DNA of 64,000 nucleotides from Acanthosepion esculentum (GCA_964036315.1 OZ038485.1:95371111-95435110), one strand, 5' to 3'. Counted from the first letter of the stretch, positions 34,911-45,814 are shown. Notes: generated by a model not told the origin, from the letters alone. Numbers and translations are program-made.

Positions 34911-35405
34911 TTTGGGGCATAGAAATAGTAGGTCCTTACTAAATTAAATATTTGTTATTTTTATTGTTTATATTAAATTTTTAATCTGTAGGTAATATTA
35001 CTTTTGTTAAATTTTCTTGATTGTACAGCAGCTCTTTTATAAATGTCCTTCGGTTGTAGTGCCCCCCCCTCCATTTTCCCCCTTTAGTTTCAACCGACCT
35101 AGATCGATAAATCCTACTTAAGAAAATAGTAGGTCCTGACAGGAGTTCCCTTTTTTCCATCAGTGAAACCACTTCTATAAGCTGCAGCGTGCAGTGGCAG
35201 ACACACCGATATTATGAATGAGGATATGCGTAAGCGGACTGACGCTTAGATGATGATTATGATGTCTGCTACAGGGATTACCTGGCTATCCTAGTCTGCC
35301 GAGCGTGATGCATGCATATATGTGTAAACCTACCTACATCTATCTGCTGGGTGCTAATAAATGTTAACCTGGCAAGCGCGTAATAAAAAATGGTATAGAC
35401 CTAAT
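34911..35405. other. Unrecognised repeat-like stretch
   Basis: TAGGTCCTTACTAAATTA near 34930 and TAGGTCCTGACAGG near 35130 suggest an old element. A 63-codon minus frame (SRIYRSRSVETKGGKWRGG) is of unknown nature. Confidence 0.3.
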
Positions 35406-35413
35406 ATGTAGAC

Positions 35414-35582
35414 CAGTGGTTTTCAACCAGGGTTCCGCGGAACCCTAGCGTTCCGCCAGTAAAGCCCAGGGGTCCCACAAGAAATTACACAAGTACTATG
35501 ATTGACAATTAATTTATTGCAGTGGTTCCTCGAGCCACTGGAATGTTTCCTTTTGCTCCAGCAAAAAGTTTGAAAACCACTA
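35414..35582. mobile_element. hAT-type MITE with intact 8 bp target duplication
   Basis: ATGTAGAC at 35406-35413 and 35583-35590 flanks a 169-base element with termini CAGTGGTTTTCAA and, inverted, TAGTGGTTTTCAA. Confidence 0.88.
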
Positions 35583-35774
35583 ATGTAGACTATATGAATA
35601 ACATGTTGAGACTATTGACCACTTAGCGTCAGGTTAAAATTCCAAGCAACATCAAAATACAAGAAGTGCTCCTTGACACTGTTCATCAAATAAATTCATT
35701 AACACCCTCATGTTAGCTCCAAGTACAAAGGGGTTGGCTCAATGAGTGAACAAAGCTATATATTAACCAAAACA

Positions 35775-35777
<3 letters not shown>

Positions 35778-35847
<70 letters not shown>

Positions 35848-36060
35848 CAAAAGCAAAGACATGGGACGGAAAAAAGAAAAATTGAAGCACTCAAAAACTA
35901 AAACTGTTCCTGCTGTGGTTGGAGCTTTGGGACTGATAAAGAAAGAAACTTAAAGACAAATCAACAAAATCCATGATGCACCACCTCTCCAGGAAATCCA
36001 AAAAAATAGTTCTAACAAACACAGCTTGCATCATGCGAAGAGCTTTGTTCATTTTAGTTT
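35778..36060 (+). pseudogene. (AAT)n tract with LINE fragment (4)
   Basis: (AAT)n at 35778-35846 precedes broken frames giving LKTKTVPAVVGALGLIKK and QEIQK then IVLTNTACIMRRALF. It is the opposite-strand relative of the fragments at 14.9, 23.6 and 24.6 kb. Confidence 0.6.
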
Positions 36061-37395
36061 TTTGATAGTTGCTGTCTTTTGTTTAATTAAGTGGAACACC
36101 CTTCGACGAACGCGCATTTCAAGGTCAGAAGAATGCCTAGCGATATCAGTGTCAGCCGATATCTTGTCAAATTAAAACATCTGAAAGATATCACAGAAAT
36201 TGTTTCGACAGTTATTGCCTTGATGAAGTGTAACTTACAACAACCATGTCGGACGACCCTGACAAAGAAGATCCCTGAGGGGAGCAAGGCCTTGGGTTTT
36301 TGATAAAATACTTTTTTAAACAAAGATGACAAGACAAAAAACACTGTCCATTATAAGACAGTGGTTACTGGCGACCGAAAGCAAAGAGACCCACAGAGAG
36401 CTGACAGAAAGGAACAAGAGACCGCGACGTGAAAAGGAAGAAACGCCTATTATACTGCCCGCTCCTTCGCCTCCGCTTCATCCCTGCCTCGCTCGTCTAC
36501 AGCAGAAGGTTAAAACCGAATAAAATTTGCCTTCTGCTATAATTGTCACGTGGTTTTATTTAATGGGTAACTATCTGGCCAAAGAGTTATTTTAAGCTAC
36601 AAACGTTTGACTGGAAGAAGCTTCACCCTGGGAACGATCCTGGTGTCTTGTCTGAGCTGCAACGCTACAAATGTCGGTTCAATATGATGATCCATCAGGT
36701 CCACAAATCACTAGCAAAACGCCAGGAAATGTGGAAAGAAATTCCTGGAACTTGACCGTCGCTGAAAAATCTATCTGATTTCTCACATGACTGGAATCCA
36801 TTTTGGAGTTTATTAGCAAATCCTAGTCCGGAACCTTTCCGATACCAACCAGTATATTATGCAAAAAATTATACTGGCCACCGGCAACGCTTCTTTAAAT
36901 TTTGTTTCTATTTAATGAAATATATTTTAATTTTAATAATTGAATTCCAAAGTTTAATATCGTCACAATGATTTTAATTCTAGTTTATACTTTGTGGGTA
37001 TGCGGTGCATAGGTTATAATGTATATTAGATGAGTTAGCAAATCTGAAGAAATTACATGAGAAACATTCCATACGTTATACAGGTTTTTGTCCGACTTTC
37101 TGTTATTTAAAGACAAACAGATCGTTTCCTTCAAAAAAAGAAAAAGGTCATAGTATTAAACTACTTACGTCAGTTCTTTAAAAAAAAATCAAATTAAACA
37201 AAAATGCAATTCAAATTACCGAAAAAAAATAAATAAAGGAGAGAAACGAAAATATGTCAAAACGATCTTATCAGGGGATAAACAGTAACAAAATTTAGAA
37301 GCCATTTTTATATATTTATTTTTTTTACTTTCTTTAAATGTTACAACCAGAAGCAGAAAATCTGTTCGCATTCTTTTTGCTATTGCATATGTTGT
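36061..37395. other. Unrecognised intronic stretch
   Basis: Short frames occur (70 codons at 36091, 65 at 36326), with basic, Pro-rich text but no known motif. The adjoining sequence GGAAAGAAATTCCTGGAACTTGAC suggests a decayed retroelement, which I cannot assign. Confidence 0.3.
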
Positions 37396-38245
37396 GGGGG
37401 AGGGGGAGAGAAAGAGAAAGTGTAAGAGAGGAGGAAAAATTGAGAGGGGAGAGAGAGCGAAATAGGGAAGAAAGGAGGACATTAGAGAGTGAGAAAAAGA
37501 GAGGGGGAAATGAGTGAAAAAGAAAGAAGAGAGAGGAGGAAAATGCGAGAAGTGAGGGTGAATGAGAGTGAAAGGAGAAAAGGCGGGAATTGAGAAAGAG
37601 GAGTAGGAGAGAGAGAAAAGAGGAAGAAAGGAGGAAATGAGAACGACAGAGAGGTGAAAATGAGAAAGAGAGAGAAAAAAAGGAGGAAGAGAGAGGAACT
37701 GAGAGAGATAGAGAAAAATGAGATAGGCGGAGGATGAGAAAAAGAGAGTGAAAGAGGAGAAAAAGGAGGAATAGCGGAAAGTGAGAAAGAGGGTGAGAGA
37801 CAGTGGAGGAGAGAGAAAGGATGGGGAAATTAGGAGTGAGAAAGGAAGAAGAGAGAGGAATGAGAGAGAGAGAGAAGGGGAAGAGAGGGACATTTTGAAA
37901 GGAAAATTCCTTCGTTGGCGGAACTCGTTGGCGACTATTGGGGTGCTCATCGATATTTTTTCTGTTTGGATCTGAAGGGGTGTGGGGGTGATAAAGGGAG
38001 AGAAAGGGGAAGAGAGAGGGAAATTTGAGAGAGGGGAGAGAGAGCGAAAGGAGGAAGAAAAGAAGAATTGCGAGAGAGGTGAAAATGAAAGAAAGAAAGT
38101 GAAAGGAGAAAGAGTTGAAAGTAAGAAAGAGGGGTGGGAGAGAGATGAGGAAGAAAGGGGGAAATTGAGAGATAGAAAGAAAGAACAGAGCGAAAGTGAG
38201 AGAGGGAGAGGAGGAGAGAGAGACATTTTGAAAGGAAATATCAAA
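37395..38245 (+). repeat. 850 bp polypurine (GA-rich) tract
   Basis: Nearly continuous A/G on the plus strand with GAGAGAGAGAAAG motifs. GGACATTTTGAAAGGAAA occurs at about 37888 and AGACATTTTGAAAGGAAA at about 38220, pointing to a duplicated block of about 333 bases with a 110-base unique island between. The 354-codon minus frame (Ser/Leu/Pro/Phe) and the plus Arg/Glu/Lys frame are compositional. Confidence 0.85.
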
Positions 38246-38569
38246 GTCACAAAAACAATGAACTCTATTGTTCTAATCATAGTTGCTATATTATAAACAA
38301 AACTTTTCGGCCAAATACCTTCTGATCATCATCAGGTGTCTATTGCTTATGGCTGGCATAGGATATTTGATTATTTTTTTTATTTCCTCAGTAATTCCAA
38401 TTTGGCACCTTTTTTTAGTCCTTAGCTATAAATATGGTTTTTAGGGTCAACTTTCTGAATTAGTCGTTATTCTTTAATTATGGCATTATGAATTGTATTC
38501 TTTAATTATGGTTATAAGATAAAAACAGAATCTCTTATGCTAAGTTCCAAACCAGATAGAACCTCCCCA
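38246..38569. other. No recognised feature
   Basis: AT-rich intronic sequence. A short duplication TTCTTTAATTATGG occurs at about 38470-38515. Confidence 0.35.
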
Positions 38570-38885
38570 TTCATTAGAAACAAAGAAGAGTGTTGAACTA
38601 CTATGTAATATCAGTCCTATATCGCAATGAATGCTGGGCAGTCTCTTCACAGATGAAAAGGAGACCGGAGGTAACAGAAATGTGGTCCTACAGAAGGATG
38701 TTGAGAATAACATGGATGAACAAAAAGGAAGTCAAAAGGAAAATGGAAGAAAAAGACACTTGTACTCAGACGCATGAGGAAAGAACGCTTGGCGAATTTG
38801 ACATTCACAATGTATAATGAAGCCGAGGGAGACAGAGGGAAACCGTAATTTTAAATCTATCTAATGAACTTGTGCAAATGGACAA
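38570..38885 (+). pseudogene. LINE 3' end fragment (3)
   Basis: VISVLYRNECWAVSSQMKRR, MWSYRRMLRITWMNK and VKRKMEEKDTC follow in one frame, as in the copy at 10290, before the frame breaks. Confidence 0.7.
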
Positions 38886-38924
38886 CAGAATAGGGAGTTA
38901 GCGGGATAGCAAACAGAAAGATGG

Positions 38925-39120
38925 CACGTGGAACTTGAACAGTCTACCCCAGTGAGCGAAATAAAGGGTTCAGTTCAACATTCCAACCACCCGAAGAAGT
39001 CGGGAGTGTACAAGGGCCGAAATGTTGTAATAAATATGGCGACAAAGATGAGGACAATAGTCCGAACACTATAAATAGTGTACATAATACCTCATCTCAG
39101 AAATATAGACAGATATTAAA
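38925..39120 (+). mobile_element. tRNA-headed SINE, 3' part, copy 2
   Basis: Begins at GGCACGTGGAACTTGAACAG and runs through CCGAAGA...GGGCC-GAAATGTTG to ATACCTCATCTCAGAAATAT. The tRNA head is missing. Confidence 0.6.
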
Positions 39121-39134
39121 AAGAAATATTTCTA

Positions 39135-39455
39135 AGATTATTTAAATCATGAAAATATTTTTAGATTGTAAGGATTTTTGGAAGAGATAATCATGATTTA
39201 CAGATAAAAGTCGTAATAATTAAACCATGGCTGGGTAGAGAAGAGGTGGGTTCATAACTTTCCTAAGGGTATTTGCATGTAAGCGAATATAACGAACCCG
39301 ACTGGAATTGGAACTCGGCTTTCTGATTTTCTATCACGAACCGTTGCAAGTCCCGGTATTCCCAAGCGGTTACCCATCTAGCTACTGACCAGTTTCGACG
39401 TTGCATTAACTTCGGTGATCGTACGAGAACCGGTATTACAACGCGATATGACCGT
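39135..39455 (-). mobile_element. 5S/tRNA SINE, copy 3
   Basis: Minus strand: CCGGTTCTCGTACGATCACC, GAAGTTAATGCAACGTCG, AGATGGGTAACCGCTTGGGA and ATACCGGGACTTGCAACGG form the 5S head. AGTTCCAATTCCAGTCGGGT lies in the tRNA part, and the tail contains CCATGGTTTAATTATTACGAC. Confidence 0.8.
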
Positions 39456-39934
39456 AATGCCAAGATTTCTAAGAACGACAAAGAATAGAAAGTTGTTGAG
39501 GGCCTTGATCAGCACATAAAAAGATAGTAACGTTTGCACTATTCGTGCGTGTGTATCAGTAAAAATAGTATAGATTGGGGATGGATTCTATATTTTCCTA
39601 TTTTTAAAAAAATTCGTAGACTGAAATAACTCCCCGCCCAATTTTCGTTTAAATAATGTTGGATATCAGCATGTTGAAAATAAAATTGAAAATTCGTGAG
39701 TTTCCCCGACCATCGTCACCACCCAAGAATGAAAATAGCTTTCCGATAATTAAACCTTACAAAATTCTTGAACAAAAGGGATATTTTAAATTCATATCTC
39801 ACGGCTCTTTGCTATTTTTGCAAGTTACATTATGTCAACTGTTTCATGGTCGCATTAACTTGACAGCCATAAAGATTTCCTATTACAGACAGGAAGTGAC
39901 ATTTATAGACATTTCCAGATTTAGGAACGATAGT
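39456..39934. other. No recognised gene
   Basis: A 99-codon plus frame (39656-39955) runs into the SINE that follows and shows no known domain. Confidence 0.3.
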
Positions 39935-40075
39935 AATTTACTTAGCGTAGCTTAAATGTGGCACAAGGCCCAAAATATGACGCACTGAGTGAGGATCGAA
40001 CTCACTACTCAGTCGTAATAGATCTAGCGAGACAAGATTGCTAATGATTAAATTGCGTCGAAGTACCCAAATTTC
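39935..40075 (-). mobile_element. OR2-like SINE, copy 3
   Basis: Minus strand: GGTACTTCGACGCAATTTAA at the tRNA start, GTGAGTTCGATCCTCACTCA, and GGGCCTTGTGCCACATTTAA. Confidence 0.7.
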
Positions 40076-40640
40076 GGAGTTGTGGGAAGTGTTCTAACAA
40101 AGGACGGGAAGTGCGACACTGAAATCCGAAGATACATTGGGATAGCCAAAGATGTATTCCAAAAGCTAAGCAGTGTATTAAGAGACAGAAAAACTTCGTT
40201 CGAAACAAAGAAAAGAGTACTGAATACTGAGTATCTGTCCTCGTAAATGGCAGTGAATGCTGAACAAGATGAAAAAGGAATGTGGTTCTACAGAAGGATG
40301 CTGAGGATACCACGGACCAAACATGTGAGCAACGACGAAGTTTTAGAGAAAATGGAAACAAAAAGGACACTTATACCTAACATTAGGAAGAGACAGCTGA
40401 AATTTCTGGAGTACGTAATGAGGAAGGAGGGCTTGGAAAATCTGATACTTACAGGACAGCTTGAGAGCAACGCAACAGAAGAAAAAAAGAACATAAGAAC
40501 ATACTTGATAAGCTTGAGTAAGTGGATGGCCAAACAGGGTTTAGGAGAAATAACAAAAAGACAAAATTTATTGAGAACTACAAAGGACAGGAAATTGTGG
40601 AGAGCCATGATCGGTACGTTCTAAGGGGACATGGCACATA
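40076..40640 (+). pseudogene. LINE 3' end (4), the longest copy
   Basis: The 40247-40624 frame reads MWFYRRMLRIPRTKHVSNDE, LEKMETKRTLIPNIRKRQLK, FLEYVMRKEGLENLILTG, KWMAKQGLGEITKRQNLLR and TTKDRKLWRAMIG. Upstream at 40080-40230 another frame gives VVGSVLTKDGKCDTEIRRYI-like text. This shows the full order of the recurring segment. Confidence 0.78.
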
Positions 40641-40867
40641 AGGAAGAAGAGTTGTAATTCCAGCAAACCATTATGACCAAAGCATGTTCGAACTCGAGAA
40701 AAGGCCAATGTTTAGAATGCTGATTTTCTAGGGTCTTCCTGCATGTGAGATTGGTGCAATACAATATGGTTCTTCAGATTTACTCCTCCCCACACACACC
40801 AATTTGGCTCTTTTAAATTATGCTATTACAATATCACCAAACTTCTCCTATGTGTTTCTGAGCGCAA

Positions 40868-41080
40868 GCGATTATGGCCCTCTACAACTTCCCCTCCTTT
40901 ATGACTCATCGCAATTTTTCTCTCTCCGCTAAGGCTAGTTCCACCATCCATTCACACATTCATCAGGTAAGTGACTTGCTTCCTGCCCTATCTCACTTGC
41001 TCTCAGTAAAACCCTTGAGTGTTAAATTTTCCAAGCCCTCTTTCCTCCTTATGTGTCCAGCTCTCCCTTCTGGGTCTGGG
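40868..41080 (-). pseudogene. LINE 3' end fragment (5)
   Basis: The minus strand gives GHIRRKEGLENLTLKGFT and, after breaks, the KLWRA-like end. It lies back to back with fragment 4. Confidence 0.6.
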
Positions 41081-41174
41081 CATAAGAGTTGTTGCCAATT
41101 TCTTTAAGACTTACTCGCTTCATCCAGTGGAATAATTCTTCTCAAAAGTTTAAAGCTTTATGTAACATCTAATA

Positions 41175-41700
41175 CACGAGATCTGATAAAAAAAATTATT
41201 GGGACCGTACGCAGGGTGAAGCTGCTTGGCACAGATTCACCTTGAACTCTATCGCGCACACACACTAAGTGATAAAGTTCTCGCTCATTTTCGTTGTTTA
41301 TAGCAGTGCTTGGAAGGAAAGTGTGTAGAGTGTGGTCACCTGACTTGATCACAGAGGTTCCATCAGTGACCATGCAGCAGTTTTTGGCCAAGAAATAACA
41401 TTCTCCACTGCCGATAACAACCATATTCCCCCATATCTCTGCCTTGCGACGTTTTTTTCTTCAAAAGTTTAACCCCACTTAAAAGGAACAAAATCTCAAG
41501 ACGTTGAAGCAATCCAAAAGAATGAGACAAGGCAGCTGCTCGCTATCCCCCAAAAAAGAAGTTCCAGGAATGCGTCCATCAATGGAAACGACGTGCGTGG
41601 CTTCAGAAGGGGACTAATTCCAATGATATTAAATACCGAATTGATGTGTGTTGTAGTTTTCTGGGTTTTTTCCCCGATCCTTTTTTTATTAGACCTCATA
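41175..41700 (+). mobile_element. Internally deleted mariner-like element
   Basis: Termini GAGATCTGATAAAAAAAATT and, inverted, GAGGTCTAATAAAAAAAGGA match, and TA lies outside each end (41173-41174, 41701-41702). Near the right end the frame QECVHQWKRRAWLQKGTNS followed by FFIRPHI is a mariner C-terminus. The catalytic core is gone. Confidence 0.75.
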
Positions 41701-41702
41701 TA

Positions 41703-42114
41703 TTTACAAAGCATACATTGTGACGTGATTACCAACAATACGCACATACTAATGAATTGTAGCGACTTCACCTAAATCCGCTTGACATACTAGTAAATAA
41801 CTAACATGAAAGAATTTTCATCATCACATTCAGCCATATAATATCCTACAATTCCTTAAATCAAACTATGTTCCAAAATAGAGCTTCAACAAAACAACAC
41901 AAAATAAACACCACCGCCTCTAGTAATCGTCTCCACACGAACGTCTATATGCACAAATGCTGAGTATCATCTACCATGTATTCAATTGTAAATGATTATA
42001 ATATATATCCTATTTAGATTTAATTCCAAACTCCCGAGAAAATTAAATTTTGGCATTAAATGACCAATAAGGAAATTTATAACAAATCTATCAATCAATC
42101 CTGATTCTAACCAG
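41703..42114. other. No recognised feature
   Basis: AT-rich intronic sequence without repeats that I can assign. Confidence 0.35.
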
Positions 42115-42358
42115 AAGTGTTCTTTCTGTTGTCATTTTCTTTAAGACTTCTTTGTTGCTTATTTACTCCGTCCATGGAATTCTCAGTATCCTTCTGTATA
42201 ACCACATTTCTGCTGCTTCTAGTTTTTTTCTTCATCCTTGGGGAAATTGTCCAACATTCATTGCCACATAAGAGGATGGATATCACATAGCAATCAAGCG
42301 CTTTTTTCTTTGTTTCTAATGAAACCTTTCGTTTCTCAGCATCTTGCTTAGCTTTTGG
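42115..42358 (-). pseudogene. LINE 3' end fragment (6)
   Basis: Minus strand: AKQDAEKRKVSLETKKKA, CYVISILLCGNECWTISP and MWLYRRILRIPWTE-like text over broken frames. Confidence 0.65.
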
Positions 42359-42905
42359 AATGACGATAAACTACATTCAACAGCCCGTCCTGGGTAAGAC
42401 GATAAACTACATCCGCCTCTTGGGTAAGACGATAAACTACGTTCGACAGCAAGGCCTCTGATCAGGAGGTTTTGAGGAGCGTGGAACCACCTCTTAATTG
42501 CTGGTGTTCCCAGGTCCACTCTGACTTGGGGTGGTAGCACCTGTTAGGGTCCCAGCTATGGGCCAATATTTAACCCCCAAAATGGAGTCAAAACACTATG
42601 AAAGTGTAAAAATAGGTTTTAATACCAGAAAAATTTAGTAAAAAATTATTACCAGCAATAAATTTTTGAAGAAAAAAATCATTACCAGCAATACATTATT
42701 ACCAGCATTCATTTTTGGAAAAATATATTACCAGCTATACATTTTTTGGGAAAAAAATATTACCAGCGATACATTTTAAAGAAAAATATTACCAGAAATA
42801 GATTTTTGAAGGAAAAAAATATTACCAGCAATAAAAGCTTTGTCGGAATTAAATAACCCATTGAGGTTGATATGCCGTAAAACAAACCAAACCAACCCAA
42901 ACCAT
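42359..42905 (+). mobile_element. Short retroelement with internal ACCAGCAATACA array, copy 1
   Basis: GGAACCACCTCTTAATTGCT, GTTCCCAGGTC and GGTAGCACCTGTTA are shared with 51.7 and 52.6 kb. A tandem of about seven ATTACCAGCAATACATTTTT-like units fills 42640-42835. The tail is AGGTTGATATGCCGTAAAAC. GACGATAAACTAC is triplicated at 42361-42440. Confidence 0.65.
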
Positions 42906-43029
42906 GAAACGAGCAAGAGAGAGGTGAATTTTTTGCAAAGGCAAAAGGCTTTGATAATTTGACATGCAAGATTCGATTTAAGGAACCCGGATTTGGAATT
43001 GTCCTTGCAAACGATAGGATCTGGATAAT

Positions 43030-43420
43030 ATCCAATCTTTTTCGGGGGTGGGGATTAAAGTATTAAGAAACGTAAAGAATACATTAGAAACAAAGAAAAT
43101 TGGCACGGAATATCAAACCTGCTATACGGCAGTGAGATTTCAGGCAACGGGGTTGTGGATTTATAAAAAAAAAATGCTGAGAATACCATGGACAGAGCAC
43201 GTAAATAATGGGGAAGTTTTAAGAAAAATGGAAACAAAAAAGACACTTATAGTTGGAATCAGAAAGAGACAGGACACATAAGGATGGGAAAACACTTGTC
43301 AACTCACGAGATGTAATGAAGTCAAAAGGAACAGAAGGAAAATCAAATGGATGCCAGTACAAATAGGGAAAGACAACCTTGTTTGCCCACATGCTGAAGG
43401 GACACGTCACACAAGGTTAG
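43030..43420 (+). pseudogene. LINE 3' end fragment (7)
   Basis: VLRNVKNTLETKKIGTE, MLRIPWTEHVNNGEVLRK and METKKTLIVGIRKRQDT lie in one frame. The middle ECWTIS part is deleted. Confidence 0.7.
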
Positions 43421-43440
43421 ACCCAAAACCTAAATATATA

Positions 43441-43979
43441 CGAAGTCTGTCTGAAAAGTAATGGGACTGGTGTCACAAACAATTTATTTCAATTCCAGAT
43501 AACAAACTACATGGTTTCCCTTTCAAAGTAACACCCCTTCGAGTCACGCTTCTATGCACTGCTGGAAGGATTCTTCTTGGATGCGTCTCAGCTTCGTTGT
43601 TACAACCCTATTGATGGGCTCCCACGCCTTTAAACCGGGACCCTTTGATGATCTCCTTGAGCCCGGGAAAAGAAAAAAAATCACACGGAGCAAGATCAGG
43701 TGAATAGGGAGTTTGTTCCAGTACGGTGAGGTCCTTCTCGGTCAGGAACTGCCGGATGTTCATGGCGTTTTGAGTATATGCATTGTCATAGTGAAGCAGC
43801 CACGATTTGTCCAGCCACAAAAACATGTGGGAAAAAAATGCAGTGGTTGCAGAAATCTAAGATTACAGTTATACACTCCCAAGATACCATGTTAGATGAT
43901 AACACAATCCCCTTATTTTCCTCTTTCGCCCAGAGGTCACACAGCACACCCAGTTCCGTTAATTTTCAGATAGACCTCA
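43441..43979 (-). mobile_element. Internally deleted D34D mariner (1)
   Basis: Termini CGAAGTCTGTCTGAAAAGTA and, inverted, TGAGGTCTATCTGAAAATTA, with TA outside. The minus frame 43826-43608 encodes WLLHYDNAYTQNAMNIRQFL and LEQTPYSPDLAPCDFFSF, so the last two catalytic Asp are 34 residues apart. The N-terminal half is missing. Confidence 0.82.
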
Positions 43980-44204
43980 TATGTATTAAAAACATGTGGA
44001 AGATGTACAAATCTCTAGATCAGAACTAGTAGGTCGGGGCGTAATTTTAACTTGAAAATGCAGTTTTCATTAAAAGAGAAAGTAATTTATTAGGGCGAAA
44101 ATGTATAGAAAGTGCAGTGATTTCGGAATGATATACGTTTAATACAACTTGTTTCTTTTCCTACTAAAACTAATAAAATAAAATAATGAAAATAAGTAAT
44201 AAAA

Positions 44205-44486
44205 AGTCACACGGATCTGAATAGGGAGGTTGTTCCAGTACAGTAATAATCTTCTCGGTCGGATACTCAGAACATTGTCAGCAGGTGCATTGTCGTGGTG
44301 AAGCAGCCACGATTTGTCCTGCCACAAAAGCATGTGAAAAAATGCAATGTTTGCAGAAATCTAAGATTACAGTTATACACTCCCAAGATATCATGTTAGA
44401 TGATAACACGATCCGAATATTTCTCTCTTTCGCCCAGAGGTCGCACAGCACACTCAGCTCCGTTTATTTTTCAGGCGGACCTCGAT
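44205..44486 (-). mobile_element. Truncated D34D mariner (2)
   Basis: The same family as the previous element: WLLHHDNAPADN on the minus strand, then the shared 3' block AAATCTAAGATTACAGTTAT and right terminus. The left terminus is absent. Confidence 0.7.
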
Positions 44487-44526
44487 TATAAGAAAATGCA
44501 AAAAAAAAAGTTATATTGACTTACTC

Positions 44527-44989
44527 CAGAGGTCCCCAAACCTTTTTTTCTCTGGGCTGTATTTTCGGAATTAAAATTTGTTCGTACCTCGCCAAATTTT
44601 GCGATAAAAGTACATTTAAAAATAATTTAAAAAATCAGAGAGGGGCGTAGAGGGAGATAACCGTAGATTCGAAGTCGAAACATTATCATTGATAATTCTC
44701 TCCCCCAATTTGCAGACCCTAGTTACAATATTCTTAATACCTGATATAATGCAGAAATATCACTATAAAATTGGTCAATAATAATTTATAACTATTTATA
44801 GTGGGACTCGTGCATGCGTTTACAAGAAATCCATAATAATATTTATAAATTTTGAAATATTATTTATTTTTGGCATATAAATTTTTGAAACTATTTCTAA
44901 TTCTTTGATTGTCTTTCGATCATTCCGCCTCACCTGCTATCCTCTTCCGCCGCATCTATGAGACGTGCTGCACCGTTTGGGAACCACCG
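44527..44989. mobile_element. hAT-type MITE with intact 8 bp target duplication
   Basis: ACTTACTC at 44519-44526 and 44990-44997 flanks termini CAGAGGTCCCCAAACC and, inverted, CGGTGGTTCCCAAACG. 463 bases, no coding. Confidence 0.85.
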
Positions 44990-45039
44990 ACTTACTCAGA
45001 AGGAAACCTTGTTAGAATATGATGATAGGTAAACGGTAC

Positions 45040-45120
45040 TTCACCAGCCAAGCAGAATTACAACTGTCGTGAGTTCGATCTTCACTGGTTACGGTAGATT
45101 AAGCTATGCTAAGTAAATAC
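45040..45120 (+). mobile_element. OR2-like SINE, copy 4 (partial)
   Basis: GTCGTGAGTTCGATCTTCAC and GATTAAGCTATGCTAAGTAA are recognisable; the CCTTGTGCCACA block is lost. It ends about 25 bases from the signal-peptide exon's donor. Confidence 0.55.
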
Positions 45121-45144
45121 GGAAAATGCGAAAATCTTACTTAC

Positions 45145-45211
45145 TGTGTACTCGGCTACCGGAACAAAAAGCAGTCAGAATGAACAGGAAATTGAAATAT
45201 GGACCTGCCAT
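45145..45211 (-). CDS. Signal-peptide exon of the multi-Kunitz gene
   Basis: An ATG at 45211-45209 in good context (GACATGG) opens 22 codons with a hydrophobic core, FNFLFILTAFC, followed by small residues SGS, a classic secretory signal. The exon ends one base into the next codon and is followed by the donor GTAAGTAAG. That leaves a phase 1 intron, exactly the phase of the Kunitz exon's acceptor at 34277-34278. Splicing A to AA makes a Lys codon just before the first Kunitz cysteine. The implied intron is 10,868 bp. I saw no other Cys-rich exon on this strand between the two, though a small one could be missed. The join is an inference; the signal sequence, donor and phase match are seen directly. 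Confidence 0.72.
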
Positions 45212-45275
45212 GTCTTCTTTTGCGAGTGATGTATGATCGTCAACCTGGGGGGGATAAGCAATTGTGGTTTAAAAG
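45212..45275 (-). promoter_or_regulatory. Upstream flank of the signal-peptide exon
   Basis: Minus-strand sequence just 5' of the ATG contains TTATCCCCCCAG, which could be an acceptor for a 5' UTR intron, and TTTTAAACC further up, a weak TATA-like box. Neither can be confirmed by eye. Confidence 0.25.
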
Positions 45276-45314
45276 GAAGTCAAATATTCGTAGAATGCAA
45301 TAAAACTATTCGTG

Positions 45315-45480
45315 AAAGTGCGGGTGGCCAAACGTTTGACAAAACGGTAAATGAAATCGGGAATCAGAGTTTAAATTCCGCTTTGACACCAATACGTTCA
45401 CTTGGTGCTTAATGCGCCTGGGGAGAAGTTAAGAATCAATCTTTCCCGTCATCCAGCTGTGGCTGGAATATTGGTATACC
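45315..45480 (+). mobile_element. Degenerate tRNA part of the 5S/tRNA SINE
   Basis: GTGCGGGTGGCCAAACGTTT stands at box A, GAGTTTAAATTCCGC at box B, and CCAGCTGTGGCTGGAATATT in the body. Confidence 0.45.
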
Positions 45481-45814
45481 GGAATTTGTTTTTAATACCA
45501 TGTCTCTTCAATGTGTAGATGATCGTGGCTCTACACAGTTTCCTGGCTTTAATATCTAGGAGTTGCCATGCATTCTTTGAAAAATGGTGGAATGGTTTCC
45601 CGTTGCCTTCTTCGTGGTTTTGAATTCGTAATTTTCATTCTAGACTAGCTGCTACCCAAAACGTGAGAAACAAGTTTGCTCTGCTATTTAACCCATAGTT
45701 GGGGAAAACATGATCGACTCATGCCTATTCACATGATCTGGTCCTTAGATCTTGAACTGAGTCGACATTTAGCTAAAAAAAAATATGGCTTTCTCTAGGA
45801 GGGCTTACGGCCAC
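45481..45814. other. No recognised feature
   Basis: Mixed sequence with a second tail-like patch (GCTATTTAACCCATAGTTGG) of the 5S/tRNA family near 45680. Confidence 0.3.

Noticed and set aside
34397..34942. 181-codon Tyr/Val/Cys frame
   Set aside because: Translation of a (TATG)n/(TA)n tract inside the intron.
37216..38280. 354-codon Ser/Leu/Pro/Phe frame opposite the polypurine tract
   Set aside because: A strand lacking purine-type stops stays open by composition alone; repeated SLSPS text matches no protein family.
41496..41771. Signal-peptide-like frame as an alternative first exon of the Kunitz gene
   Set aside because: It starts at GTG, runs into a mariner derivative and has no consensus donor. 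The exon at 45145-45211 fits far better.
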